In this document: piece after piece, positions 17,157-25,949 of the stretch | Position numbering within the stretch: position 1 is the first letter of the stretch | Layout of the letters: each line of letters starts with the position of its first letter | Position numbers and translations under genes: made by a program | Assembly: GCF_900143515.1 (NCBI RefSeq) | Contig: NZ_FSQT01000002.1 | Span: 1-64,000 of the forward strand | Length of the DNA: 64,000 nt | Origin: Micromonospora cremea | Lineage (GTDB): Bacteria > Actinomycetota > Actinomycetes > Mycobacteriales > Micromonosporaceae | Direction of reading: 5' to 3' | Notes under the pieces: generated by a model | Database searches by the model: none | The model's input: the letters and a program-made list of their open reading frames with translations, nothing else | Told to the model about the DNA's origin: nothing

Positions 17157-18621
17157 CCCCGCCGTGGCGCGGGTCCAGCCACCGGCTGGTGACCACCTTG
17201 CCCCGGGTGAAGAAGCGCACCCCGTCCTCGCCGTGCGCGTGCAGGTCCCCGAAGAGCGAGGACTTCCAGCCGCCGAACGAGTGGTACGCCATCGGCACCG
17301 GGATCGGCACATTGATCCCGACCATGCCCACCTCCACCTCGTGCTGGTAGCGCCGGGCCGCACCGCCGTCATTGGTGAAGATCGCCGTGCCGTTGCCGTA
17401 CGGGCTGGCATTGACCAGTTCCACCGCCTCGTCGTACGAGCCGACCCGGACCACGCCGAGCACCGGCCCGAAGATCTCGTCCGTGTAGATGGACATCTGC
17501 GGGGTCACCCGGTCGAACAGCGTCGGCCCCAGCCAGAAGCCGGCCGGATCGCCGTCCGGCGTCACGTCCCGCCCGTCCACCACCGGCACCGCGCCGTCGG
17601 CCACCCCGGCGTCCACGTAGGAGCGCACCTTCGCCGCGTGCGCGGCCGTGACCAGCGGACCCATATCGCAGCCGCGCCGGCCATCGCCGGTGCGCAGCCC
17701 GGCCATCCGGGCGGCGATCCGATCGACCAGCGCGTCGGCCACCGGCTCCACCGCCACCAGCACCGAGATGGCCATGCACCGCTCCCCCGCCGAGCCGAAC
17801 CCGGCGTTGACCGCCGCGTCGGCGGCCAGGTCCAGGTCGGCGTCGGGGAGCACCACCATGTGGTTCTTCGCCCCGCCGAGCGCCTGCACCCGCTTGCCGG
17901 CGGCGGTGCCGCGCTGGTAGACGTACCGGGCGATCGGGGTGGAGCCGACGAACGACACCGACCGCACCTCCGGGTGGTCCAGCAGCGCGTCCACCGCCTC
18001 CTTGTCCCCGTTGACGACGTTCAGCACCCCGTCGGGCAGGCCCGCCTCGGCGAACCACTCGGCCAGCAGCAGCGCCGCGCTGGGGTCCTTCTCGCTCGGC
18101 TTGAGCACCACCGCGTTGCCGCAGGCCACCGCGACCGGCACGAACCACAGCGGCACCATCACCGGGAAGTTGAACGGGGAGATCACCGCGACCACCCCGA
18201 GTGGCTGCCGGATCGTGTACGAGTCGACCTCGGTGGAGACGTTCTCGCTGAACGCGCCGCGCAGCGCCGACGGCAGGCCGCAGGCGTACTCGATCACCTC
18301 CAGGCCGCGCTGGACCTCCCCGGCGGCGTCGGCGAGCACCTTGCCGTGCTCGGCGGTGATCACCTCGGCGAGCCGTTCCCGGCGGGCGTGCACCAGCTCC
18401 CGGAAGGCGAACAGCACCGCCGACCGCTTCGCCAGCGACGCGTCCCGCCAGGCCCGGGCGGCGAGGGCCGCGGCCCGCACCGCGACGTCGACGTCCGCGG
18501 CCGAGGCCAGCTCCACCTCGGCGGTACGCCGACCCGTCGCCGGGTCGAACACGTCGCCCCGCCGCTCGGACGTGCCGCCGACCCGCTTACCGTCGATGAA
18601 GTGCCCGATCCGGGTGCTCAC
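17128..18621 (-). CDS. mmsA: CoA-acylating methylmalonate-semialdehyde dehydrogenase
   Basis: A 497-residue aldehyde dehydrogenase converting (methyl)malonate semialdehyde to propionyl- or acetyl-CoA with NAD+, in valine, beta-alanine or inositol catabolism. The catalytic cysteine lies in FGSAGERCMAIS. The usual Glu of ALDHs is replaced as in this subfamily (QALGGAKNHMVV). The C-terminal signature FGGWKSSLFGDLHAHG is diagnostic of MmsA. GTG start at 18621 overlaps the aminotransferase stop (GTGA, 18618-18621), so the two form a coupled operon. The pair suggests beta-alanine or a similar omega-amino acid as substrate. Confidence 0.9.
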   Translation of the reverse strand: MSTRIGHFIDGKRVGGTSERRGDVFDPATGRRTAEVELASAADVDVAVRAAALAARAWRDASLAKRSAVLFAFRELVHARRERLAEVITAEHGKVLADAAGEVQRGLEVIEYACGLPSALRGAFSENVSTEVDSYTIRQPLGVVAVISPFNFPVMVPLWFVPVAVACGNAVVLKPSEKDPSAALLLAEWFAEAGLPDGVLNVVNGDKEAVDALLDHPEVRSVSFVGSTPIARYVYQRGTAAGKRVQALGGAKNHMVVLPDADLDLAADAAVNAGFGSAGERCMAISVLVAVEPVADALVDRIAARMAGLRTGDGRRGCDMGPLVTAAHAAKVRSYVDAGVADGAVPVVDGRDVTPDGDPAGFWLGPTLFDRVTPQMSIYTDEIFGPVLGVVRVGSYDEAVELVNASPYGNGTAIFTNDGGAARRYQHEVEVGMVGINVPIPVPMAYHSFGGWKSSLFGDLHAHGEDGVRFFTRGKVVTSRWLDPRHGGVNLGFPTQT

Positions 18622-19916
18622 GCCGCCACCCCCGCCGCCAAGCGGATCGCGTCGACGAGGATCGCCAGGCCCTCGCGGGCCTCCTCCTCGGTCAGCGTCA
18701 ACGGTGGACCCATCCGCAGCACGTTGCCGTACAGGCCCCCCTTGCCGGCGAGCAGGCCACCCTCCCGGCACGCCTCGAAGACCCGGTTGGTCAGCGCCGC
18801 GTCCGGCTCGCTGGTGCCCGGCCGGACGAACTCGACGCCGAGCATCAACCCCTTGCCGCGCACCTCCGCGACGCAGTCCAGCCCGCCGACCGAGGCGCGC
18901 AGGCCGTCGGCGAGGATCGCGCCGACCCGGGCCGCGTTCGCCTGGAGGTCGTGCGCGATCAGGTAGTCGAGCACCGCGTTGCCGGCCGCCGTGGAGATCG
19001 GGTTGCCGCCGAACGTGGAGAAGCTGATCGCCGGCACCGACTCCAGCACCTCGGCCCGCCCGACGACCCCGGCCAGCGCGAACCCGTTGCCGATGCCCTT
19101 GGCGAAGGTGAGCAGGTCGGGGGTCACCCCGTGCGCCTGGTAGCCCCAGAAGTGCTCCCCGGTACGCCCCCAGCCGGTCTGCACCTCGTCGGCGATGAAC
19201 AGGATGCCGTGCTCGTCGAGGACCTTCTTCCAGCCGGCGAAGAGCCCGTCCGGCGGATGCACGAAGCCACCCACCCCCTGGATCGGCTCGGCGATCAGCG
19301 CCGCCACGTCGCCGGCGGTCTGGGTGGCCAGCACCTCGCGCAGGTCCTCCACCGCCGCGTCGACCTGCTCCTCGGCGCTCAGTCGGGCGAGCAGGCCACG
19401 CACCCGGTCACCCGAGTGCAGCCAGGCCACCTGGAGCGGGTTGAGCCCGCTGGCCGACCAGTTGCGGTTGCCGGTGACGCCCATCGCCGCGTACGACCGG
19501 CCGTGGTAGCTGTTCCGCACCGCCAGGATCTGGTGCGAGCGCCGGTGGTTGGTGGCGACCAGCAGCGCCGCCTCGTTCGCCTCGGTGCCGGAGTTGGTGA
19601 AGAACACCCGGGCGTCCGGGATGCCGGAGCGCTGCGCGATCTTCTCGGCCAGCTCCACCTGCTGCCGGATCAGGTAGAGCGTCGAGCTGTGCACGATGCC
19701 GCTGGCGAGCTGCCGCTCGACCGCCTCGCGGATCTCCGGGATGTCGTAGCCGATCATGTTCGTCAGCACGCCACCGAAGAAGTCCAGGTAGCTGCGGCCC
19801 TGAGCGTCGGTGACCCGGCGGCCCGAGCCGGAGACCAGCTCGATCGGCTCGGCGTAGTACAGCGGCATCCAGGACGGGAGCACGGCCCGGTGCCGGGCCA
19901 GCAGGTCGTCGGTCAT
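18618..19916 (-). CDS. Class III PLP-dependent aminotransferase
   Basis: A 432-residue fold-type I, class III aminotransferase. Cofactor lysine is in LLTFAKGIGNG; also seen are FTNSGTEANEAAL and the metal-like ...FIADEVQTGWGRTG segment. It would convert an omega-amino acid (for example beta-alanine with pyruvate or glyoxylate) to a semialdehyde. That semialdehyde is the substrate of the MmsA-type enzyme encoded immediately downstream with a 4-base overlap. A GAAGGG site precedes the ATG. Exact amino donor is inferred from the neighbour. Confidence 0.87.
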   Translation of the reverse strand: MTDDLLARHRAVLPSWMPLYYAEPIELVSGSGRRVTDAQGRSYLDFFGGVLTNMIGYDIPEIREAVERQLASGIVHSSTLYLIRQQVELAEKIAQRSGIPDARVFFTNSGTEANEAALLVATNHRRSHQILAVRNSYHGRSYAAMGVTGNRNWSASGLNPLQVAWLHSGDRVRGLLARLSAEEQVDAAVEDLREVLATQTAGDVAALIAEPIQGVGGFVHPPDGLFAGWKKVLDEHGILFIADEVQTGWGRTGEHFWGYQAHGVTPDLLTFAKGIGNGFALAGVVGRAEVLESVPAISFSTFGGNPISTAAGNAVLDYLIAHDLQANAARVGAILADGLRASVGGLDCVAEVRGKGLMLGVEFVRPGTSEPDAALTNRVFEACREGGLLAGKGGLYGNVLRMGPPLTLTEEEAREGLAILVDAIRLAAGVAA

Positions 19917-20159
19917 CGTGGCAACCCTTCAGCGGCATTCGTGGATACCGCACGCTCCCACCGGCGGCCGGTGTGGACAACTGCCACTGTGTAGCGCAGC
20001 GCGCGTCCGCTCCTGACAGTGCGTCAGCCGGGCGGCAGGCCGCCGGCGGGCAGCGCCGCGCACCTGGTCGGTGGAGCAAATCGGCCATCGAGGTACCTCC
20101 CGGGCGCCGGCCGCCGCCAGGGTACGACGGGACGACAACGACCCCGTCCCGTCGGCCGG

Positions 20160-20171
20160 TACGATCCGGCG
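20160..20171 (+). promoter_or_regulatory. -10 box TACGAT for a leaderless transcript
   Basis: TACGAT (20160-20165) is six bases before GTG 20172; no ribosome-binding site. A short dyad CTGAC-5-GTCAG at 20013-20027 lies in the same spacer. Confidence 0.5.
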
Positions 20172-21149
20172 GTGCCCGAGCTGCCCGTACCGCTGCCGAT
20201 CGCGGCGCCGGGCGAGCCGACCGACGGGATGGCCGCCGGCATCACCGGGTGGGTCTGCGCGGAGCCGATGCGCCGGCTGGTGGAGCGTTTCGGCGGCAGC
20301 TGGCCGGACGGCGACCTCACCGACGTGCTCCGATTCCTGGACGAGTTCTCCGCCCGACACTGGGACTTTCGGGCCGGTCGGGAGCGGCCCGACGCCCGGG
20401 AGCCCGACCTCGACCCCGGCACCGCCGAACTGGTGCTCGCGTCGGCGGCCGCGCTCGGCCTGACCCGGCCGGTGCCGCCGGTTCGCCCGGCGTACGCCCA
20501 CCTGGTGGTGCTCGGCGGCCTGGCGCACGCCTGCGTACGCCGGGTCAGATACGCCGCGCACCTGCTGCGCGCCGGCCTGCGGGTGGAAGGCGAGGTCGCC
20601 GTGCTGGGCAGCTTCCGGCAACTGGCCGACTGGGAACGCCGGACACTGGCCGACGCCGGCCTGCCAGCCGACGACACCGAGGTGGACGTGCTCGACTCGG
20701 CGGTCCGGCGGGTGTTCCAGGTGACCGCCCCGGCCGAGCAGGACGGTGTCGACGCCGGGCACCCGCACCACTCCTGGTCGTCGCGGACCTACCGGCCAGC
20801 CGGCCTGCCACCGGTACGGGTGCTCGCCGCGCCGTCCAGCGAACCGCACCGGCGGCGCGCCCACACCGCCGACACGCAGCGGTTCTGGGCGGGGCACGTC
20901 CAGCTCGCCCCGGGCGACGAGGTGCTGATGGTCACCGCGCCGATCTACGTGCCGTTCCAGCACTGCGACGCGCTACGCACCCTGGCCGTGCCGTACGGCT
21001 GCGGCATCGACACCGTCGGGGTGGACCCGGCGCTGGCCGACCTGGCCGTGCTGCCCGAGCAGACCCTCACCCCGGGGCGCTACCTGCAGGAGATCCGCTC
21101 GGCGATCCGCTCGATGCGCGCCCTGCACGACCGGCCCGACCCGCGCTGA
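20172..21149 (+). CDS. Hypothetical protein, 325 residues
   Basis: I do not recognise this protein. It starts VPELPVPLPIAAPGEP, has no signal peptide or membrane segment, and appears soluble and arginine-rich. A central HAHL/CVRRVRYAAHLL region and a C-terminal segment with PYGCGIDTVGVDPALADL are visible. GTG start chosen from the leaderless -10 box; a longer upstream reading frame lacks a start signal. It lies alone between the aminotransferase (divergent) and murD (convergent, 18-base gap). Codon use is typical, so it is probably real. Confidence 0.7.
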   Translation: MPELPVPLPIAAPGEPTDGMAAGITGWVCAEPMRRLVERFGGSWPDGDLTDVLRFLDEFSARHWDFRAGRERPDAREPDLDPGTAELVLASAAALGLTRPVPPVRPAYAHLVVLGGLAHACVRRVRYAAHLLRAGLRVEGEVAVLGSFRQLADWERRTLADAGLPADDTEVDVLDSAVRRVFQVTAPAEQDGVDAGHPHHSWSSRTYRPAGLPPVRVLAAPSSEPHRRRAHTADTQRFWAGHVQLAPGDEVLMVTAPIYVPFQHCDALRTLAVPYGCGIDTVGVDPALADLAVLPEQTLTPGRYLQEIRSAIRSMRALHDRPDPR

Positions 21150-21167
21150 GCCCGGCCGGCCGAGGCG

Positions 21168-22517
21168 TCAGGCCCCGGCCGTGTCGGCGACGGCCTGGGC
21201 GAAGACCTCCGAGCGGTGCTCGAAGTTGCGGAACTGGCCATAGCTGGGGGCGGCCGGTGACAGCAGCACCACGCCGCCGGCCGGAGTGAGCTTGCGGGCC
21301 AGCCGGACGGCCGCCACCAGGTCCTCGACCAGCTCCGTACGCACCCCGGGAAGCCCGTCCAGGGCGCCCACGATCCGGGTACCGCTGTCCGGGATGCCGA
21401 TCACGGTCAGCTCCCGCTCCGCCAGGTGCTCGGCCAGCGGCGTGTAGTCCAGACCCCGGTCGTTGCCCCCGACGATCACGGTCAACGGCCGGCCGTCGTA
21501 CGCGTCGATGGCGTGCATGGCCGCGTACGGGCTGGTGGCCAGGGTGTCGTCGACGAACGTCAGCCCGGACGGGTCGGTGATCTCGGTAAGCCGGTGGGCC
21601 AGCCCCTGGAACTCGGCGACCGCGACGGCGAGGCTGTCCTTGTCGGCCACCACGTCCACGCCGAGCGCGTCGAGCACGGCGAGCGCGACACAGAGGTTGC
21701 CCTCGTTGTGCCGGCCGACCAGCGGCAGCACGGCGCGCGGGAACAGCGGCCGGTCGCCGAGGTGGAACCAGGGCGCGCCGTCCGCCCCGGTGGCGACGTT
21801 GGTGGTGTCGGGGCGACCGGTACGGACCGCCGGGCGGTCACCCAGCTCGGCGGCGAGCCGGGGGTCGGCGCCGTTCACCACGATCGTCTCCGGGTCGTGG
21901 GCGAGCAGGTTGAGCTTGTCCCGGTAGTACTCCCGCTCCCCGCCGTGCGCGTCCAGGTGCTCCGGGAAGAGCGCGGTGACCACGGCCACCCGGGGCGAGT
22001 CGGTGAGGTCGCTGCACTGGTAGCTGGACAGCTCCAGCACGTACAGCTCGGCCTCGGGCAGGTCGAGGGTGGGCACCCCGATGTTGCCGCCGAAGACGTT
22101 CGGCCGGCCCATCGCGGTGAGCAGGTGGCTAATCAGGCTGGAGGTGGTGCTCTTGCCCTTGCTGCCGGTGACCCCGACGGTGCGCGCGGCGTGGTCGGCC
22201 ATCCACAGCGCGGTGCCCTGGGTGACGGTGACGCCGCGCCGGCGCAGCTCGACCAGCCACGGGTGGGTCTGCGGCACGCCTGGCGAGCGGACCACCACGT
22301 CGGCGGCGGCCAGCCGCTCGAATCCCGCCTCGCCAGTGACCAGCGGGGCCGCCTCGGCCAGCGGGCCGTCCCACGGCAGCGAGAGGAAGTTGGCGCTGTC
22401 GTCGACGGCGACCAGCTCGGCCGGGCCGTGCGCGGCGATCGCGGTCACCGCGGCCCGGCCCTCGCGGCCGGTCCCCCAGACGGCGACGGTACGTCCGCGC
22501 AGGTCAGACAGGCGCAC
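21168..22517 (-). CDS. murD: UDP-N-acetylmuramoyl-L-alanine-glutamate ligase (MurD/MurD2 type)
   Basis: A 449-residue Mur ligase that adds glutamate to UDP-MurNAc-L-Ala in the cytoplasm, ATP dependent. N-terminal Rossmann-like domain (VWGTGREGRAAV), P-loop GVTGSKGKSTTSSL, then the Mur ligase central and C-terminal domains (GLDYTPLAEHL region). GAGGAG precedes the GTG start at 22517. The divergent neighbour is a MurL-type epimerase, so this is probably the MurD2 variant that uses L-glutamate, with MurL converting the product to the D form. Ordinary D-glutamate specificity cannot be excluded from sequence. Most actinobacteria carry murD in the dcw cluster, so an isolated copy beside murL supports the alternative. 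Confidence 0.85.
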   Translation of the reverse strand: MRLSDLRGRTVAVWGTGREGRAAVTAIAAHGPAELVAVDDSANFLSLPWDGPLAEAAPLVTGEAGFERLAAADVVVRSPGVPQTHPWLVELRRRGVTVTQGTALWMADHAARTVGVTGSKGKSTTSSLISHLLTAMGRPNVFGGNIGVPTLDLPEAELYVLELSSYQCSDLTDSPRVAVVTALFPEHLDAHGGEREYYRDKLNLLAHDPETIVVNGADPRLAAELGDRPAVRTGRPDTTNVATGADGAPWFHLGDRPLFPRAVLPLVGRHNEGNLCVALAVLDALGVDVVADKDSLAVAVAEFQGLAHRLTEITDPSGLTFVDDTLATSPYAAMHAIDAYDGRPLTVIVGGNDRGLDYTPLAEHLAERELTVIGIPDSGTRIVGALDGLPGVRTELVEDLVAAVRLARKLTPAGGVVLLSPAAPSYGQFRNFEHRSEVFAQAVADTAGA

Positions 22518-22597
22518 GGGGCTCTCCTCGGTGGTCGCGGCGGCGGTGGAGCGGGCACGGTCCGGCGCAGCCGGACACGGCCGGACGAACCAGGGCC

Positions 22598-22608
22598 TAG
22601 TATGGCGT
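22598..22608 (+). promoter_or_regulatory. -10 box TAGTAT for murL in the divergent murD-murL spacer
   Basis: TAGTAT (22598-22603) precedes GTG 22609 by five bases, a leaderless arrangement. The 91-base spacer 22518-22608 must also hold the murD promoter. Confidence 0.5.
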
Positions 22609-23958
22609 GTGCCCAACGAGCAGCTCCGGCGGATGGACGCCTTCGCCTTCCCGTCCTACTCGATCGACTTCGCCACCGGCGAGGTGTTGTTCGACTACGC
22701 CCTGACCGGCCCGGCCGGCGAGCAGCGGTTCACCGAGGTGATCACCCTTCCGCTGCCGGCGGAGCCGCCGTCGGACGAGACGGTGGCCACCCTCGGTCGG
22801 GTGCTGGAGCTGCTGCACCTCGTCGCCGGGGTCAGCTACTACAAGGCCGCCGCGCCGCCCCGGCTGGTGCTGCCGGCGCCGCTGGGCGCGGCCACCGCCG
22901 ACTACGTCACCGCCGTCTACACCAAGGGCCTGGCGGAGTACGCGTACCGCAACCAGCTCCCGCACGTGCTGGAGCTGCGCCCGGAGGTGCCGGCCGGTGA
23001 GGTGACGCCGGCACGGGTGTACGACAACTCCGACCGTCGCCCGCTCTCCGCTGTCGGCGGCGGCAAGGACTCCATCGTCAGCCTGGAGGCGCTGCGCCGG
23101 GCCGAGCTGGACCCGGTGCCGTTCTCGGTCAACCCGAACCACGTGATCGTCTCGGTCAACGAGGCGTCCGGACTGACCCCGCTGGCCGCCCGGCGGCGGA
23201 TCGACCCGGTGCTGTTCGACCTGAACGCGACCGGCGCGCTGAACGGCCACATCCCGGTCACCGCGATCAACTCGCTGATCGCGGTCGCGACCGCGGTGCT
23301 GCACGGGCTCGGCCCGGTGGTGATGTCCAACGAGCGCTCGGCGTCCGACCCGAACCTGGTCTGGAACGGTCATGAAATCAACCACCAGTGGTCCAAGGGC
23401 GTCGAGGCGGAAGGGCTGCTGCGCGCGGCGCTGGCCGAGCACGCCGGCCTGACCGAGCCGTACTTCTCGCTGCTGCGCTCGCTGTCCGAGCTGCACATCG
23501 CCCGGCTGTTCGCCGAGTTCACCCGGTACGACGACGTGGTGACCAGCTGCAACTCCGCGTTCAAGCTGCGCAACGCGAGCGAGCGCTGGTGCCGCAACTG
23601 CCCGAAGTGCCGGTTCGTCTTCCTGGCCATGGCGCCGTTCATGCCACGGGAGCGGGTCACCCACATCTTCGGCGGCGACCTGCTCGCCGACCCCGAGCAG
23701 ATCCCCGGCTACCGGGAGCTGCTCGGCGTGGACGGGCACAAGCCGTTCGAGTGCGTGGGCGAGGTCGAGGAGTCGGTGGTGGCTCTGGGCCTGCTCGCCG
23801 AGCAGGACCAGTGGCGCGACGCCCCGGTGATCCGCGCCCTGGTCGACGCCGTCCCCGCCACCGCCTGGTCGGCCGTGGCCACCTCGGACGTCTTCACCCC
23901 CGGCGGCCCCAACCACATCCCCGACACCTACGCCAAGGCCCTGACCTCCCTCACCTGA
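22609..23958 (+). CDS. murL: UDP-MurNAc-L-Ala-L-Glu epimerase (MurL-type)
   Basis: A 449-residue cytoplasmic protein starting VPNEQLRRMDAFAFPSYS. It has a PP-loop-like ATP site (LSAVGGGKDSIVSLEAL, around residue 145) and a cysteine cluster (WCRNCPKCRFVFLAM, around residue 330). This combination and length match MurL, which epimerises the terminal L-Glu of UDP-MurNAc-L-Ala-L-Glu and was described in Xanthomonas with MurD2. The divergent MurD here completes that pathway. The GTG start follows a -10 box by five bases and lacks a ribosome-binding site. Assignment rests on recalled family features, not a search. Confidence 0.8.
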   Translation: MPNEQLRRMDAFAFPSYSIDFATGEVLFDYALTGPAGEQRFTEVITLPLPAEPPSDETVATLGRVLELLHLVAGVSYYKAAAPPRLVLPAPLGAATADYVTAVYTKGLAEYAYRNQLPHVLELRPEVPAGEVTPARVYDNSDRRPLSAVGGGKDSIVSLEALRRAELDPVPFSVNPNHVIVSVNEASGLTPLAARRRIDPVLFDLNATGALNGHIPVTAINSLIAVATAVLHGLGPVVMSNERSASDPNLVWNGHEINHQWSKGVEAEGLLRAALAEHAGLTEPYFSLLRSLSELHIARLFAEFTRYDDVVTSCNSAFKLRNASERWCRNCPKCRFVFLAMAPFMPRERVTHIFGGDLLADPEQIPGYRELLGVDGHKPFECVGEVEESVVALGLLAEQDQWRDAPVIRALVDAVPATAWSAVATSDVFTPGGPNHIPDTYAKALTSLT

Positions 23959-23994
23959 CCCGCACCCCCTCCCGTCCCCTCGCCCGCTCCCTGG

Positions 23995-24050
23995 TGATCA
24001 AGAGGTTTGCGTCACCAGGGACGGGGTTGCCGACGCGAACCTCTTGATCA
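23995..24050. terminator. Long hairpin between convergent murL and pucR-type genes (GATC family)
   Basis: Perfect 13-bp arms TGATCAAGAGGTT (23995-24007) and AACCTCTTGATCA (24038-24050), extended inward by GCGTC/GACGC pairing. Located between two gene 3' ends; probable bidirectional terminator. Confidence 0.65.
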
Positions 24051-24068
24051 ACAAGGGGAGGCCGGGGT

Positions 24069-25838
24069 TCAGGGGGTGCGGACCGCGTCCAGGGCCAGTA
24101 GGGCCACGTGCAGGGAGAGGGAGGCTTCGACCGAGTCGAGGTCGACGTCGAGGATGCGGGCGATGCGGGCCAGGCGCTCGTAGAACGCCGGCCGGGACAG
24201 GTGCGCGGCGGCGGCGCCGGCGGACTTGTTGCGCCCCTGTTCCAGGTACGCGCGCAGGGTGTCGAGCAGCTGCTCCCGGGGGTGCCGCGCGTCGTACTCC
24301 AGCAACGCCCCCAGCTCACGCTCCACGAACGTCTGCAACCGGGGCTCGTCGCGCAGCAGGTGCAGCAGACCGGCCAGGCCGACGTGCGGCAGCCGGAAGA
24401 TCGGCAGGTCACGCCGGTCCCGGCGGGCCGCCTCGGCGATCTGGCGCGCCTCGACCAGTGACCGTCGCGCCTCCCGCAGGCTGCCCACCCCGGATCCGGC
24501 CGCCACGATCATCCCGCCCGGAGCACCGCCGGCAGCCCGGGACGGGTCGGCGCCGGACACCAGCCGGGACGCGTCCGCGCCGGACACCGTGCGGACCGCG
24601 CCGGCGTCGAGGCGTACCCGGCGCAGCGCGGCGGCGAACGCGGACAGTGCGCGGTCCTCGGCGGCCGGGTCCGGCAGGGCCAGCAGCGCGCCCACCGAGT
24701 GGTCGTCGACCGCGCTGGTCAGCGCGGTCAGCTTCGCCTCCCGCAACGCCTGGCCGACCGCCTCGGACAGGTCCCGCAGCCGGGCCGGGCCCGCCTCGGG
24801 GCCACCCTCGCCGGCCGGGTCGTCGGCCCGGTGCCGGACCATCACGCCGACGAGGTGCCGGCGCTCCAGCACCACGCCGAGCGCCCTGGCCCGCAAGGCC
24901 ACCTCGTCCACGGGCCGGGAGTGATCGAGCAGCGCGGTCAGCAGGGTGCGGTGGATCTGCCGTTCCAGCCCCTCGGCGTCGCGGCGGATCAGCCGGCCCA
25001 ACGCGAGGGTGGACGCGGCCCGCTCGATCAGGATGGTGAGCCGGGTCGGCGGTCCGCTGCCGGGGCGAGCGTCGGGCCCCCCCGGGTCGACGCCCCGGCG
25101 GCTGGGCAGCTCCCCGCCGGACGGCCAGCGCAGCAGCAGTCGCCCCCAGTCCTGCCCCCGGGCGCCGACGACCGTCACCAGCCAGCCACTGTCGGGGTCG
25201 TACGCGGTCCGCCCCGCCGGCCGGATCCGCCGGGAGTGCTGCTCCCAGCCGTCCAGCAGCAGCTCGGCGCTTTCCCCCGCCGGGTCGTACCCCAGCACCT
25301 GCCGGGACAGGTTCTCCAACACCACCGGGCAACCGGACAGCTCGGCGGCCTGCCGGATCACCTCGGCGGCGTCGGCGCCCTCGACGGAGAGGTCGGTGAA
25401 ACGCTGGTGGATCTCCTCGGTGGCGCGCAGCTCGGTGAGCTGCGCGTCGACGATCAGCGCGTGCACCGCCTCGGTGATCCGTACGAACGGGGTGGCCCGG
25501 CGCAGCTCCACCAGGGGCAGGCCGCGCCGCTCGGCGGCGGCGGCCATCACCCGGGGCACCCCGCTGACGTACCGGCGGCCCAGCTCGACGACGAGCCCGG
25601 AGACGCCGACGTCGGCCAGGTCGCCGATGAACGCGCGCAGCCCCGCGTCGTCGCCGGGCAGCCCGATGCCGGTGGTGAGCACCAGCTCGCCACCGCCGAG
25701 CAGGGTGGCGATGTCCGGCACCTCGGCGACGTGCACCCAGCGGACCGGCCGCTCCAGCCCGCCGTCCCCGGCCACGACGCGCGGCGCGCCGTGGCGGACG
25801 GGGTCGAGGGCAAGGACCTCACGGACGGTAGGGAACAC
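24069..25838 (-). CDS. PucR-family transcriptional regulator
   Basis: A 589-residue regulator. Domains: N-terminal PucR purine-catabolism domain (FPTVREVLALDPV; WVHVAEVPDI; LVLTTGIGL), a central GGDEF-like CdaR region, and a C-terminal PucR helix-turn-helix (YLEQGRNKSAGAAAAHLSR... LARIARILDVDLDS). Family members activate purine, GABA or amino-acid catabolic genes. GTG at 25838 is chosen because PucR proteins normally begin right at this motif and the -10 box TAGCGT lies seven bases upstream. A 10-bp inverted repeat spans promoter and start, suggesting autoregulation. Target genes are not evident nearby. Confidence 0.85.
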   Translation of the reverse strand: MFPTVREVLALDPVRHGAPRVVAGDGGLERPVRWVHVAEVPDIATLLGGGELVLTTGIGLPGDDAGLRAFIGDLADVGVSGLVVELGRRYVSGVPRVMAAAAERRGLPLVELRRATPFVRITEAVHALIVDAQLTELRATEEIHQRFTDLSVEGADAAEVIRQAAELSGCPVVLENLSRQVLGYDPAGESAELLLDGWEQHSRRIRPAGRTAYDPDSGWLVTVVGARGQDWGRLLLRWPSGGELPSRRGVDPGGPDARPGSGPPTRLTILIERAASTLALGRLIRRDAEGLERQIHRTLLTALLDHSRPVDEVALRARALGVVLERRHLVGVMVRHRADDPAGEGGPEAGPARLRDLSEAVGQALREAKLTALTSAVDDHSVGALLALPDPAAEDRALSAFAAALRRVRLDAGAVRTVSGADASRLVSGADPSRAAGGAPGGMIVAAGSGVGSLREARRSLVEARQIAEAARRDRRDLPIFRLPHVGLAGLLHLLRDEPRLQTFVERELGALLEYDARHPREQLLDTLRAYLEQGRNKSAGAAAAHLSRPAFYERLARIARILDVDLDSVEASLSLHVALLALDAVRTP

Positions 25839-25859
25839 GGCCGCCACGCTACCGTCCGT
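25821..25859 (-). promoter_or_regulatory. Leaderless promoter plus 10-bp inverted-repeat operator of the PucR-type gene
   Basis: ACGGACGGTA (25821-25830) and TACCGTCCGT (25850-25859) form a perfect inverted repeat with a 19-base spacer. The -10 box TAGCGT (25851-25846, minus strand) and the GTG start at 25838 lie between or on the arms. A dimeric regulator bound here would block transcription. Confidence 0.6.
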
Positions 25860-25949
25860 GACGCCGGAACTCGACATGCCGCCGCCGGCGGGCACGGTCA
25901 CCGGACGAATCCGATCCGCGTCCACCGGCTGACGAGGGCGTCACCGCCC

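Noticed and set aside
15696-17411. 571-codon open frame antisense to the acyltransferase
   Set aside because: Arg/Gln/Gly-rich composition typical of the complementary strand of high-GC genes, no start signal, no recognisable domain.
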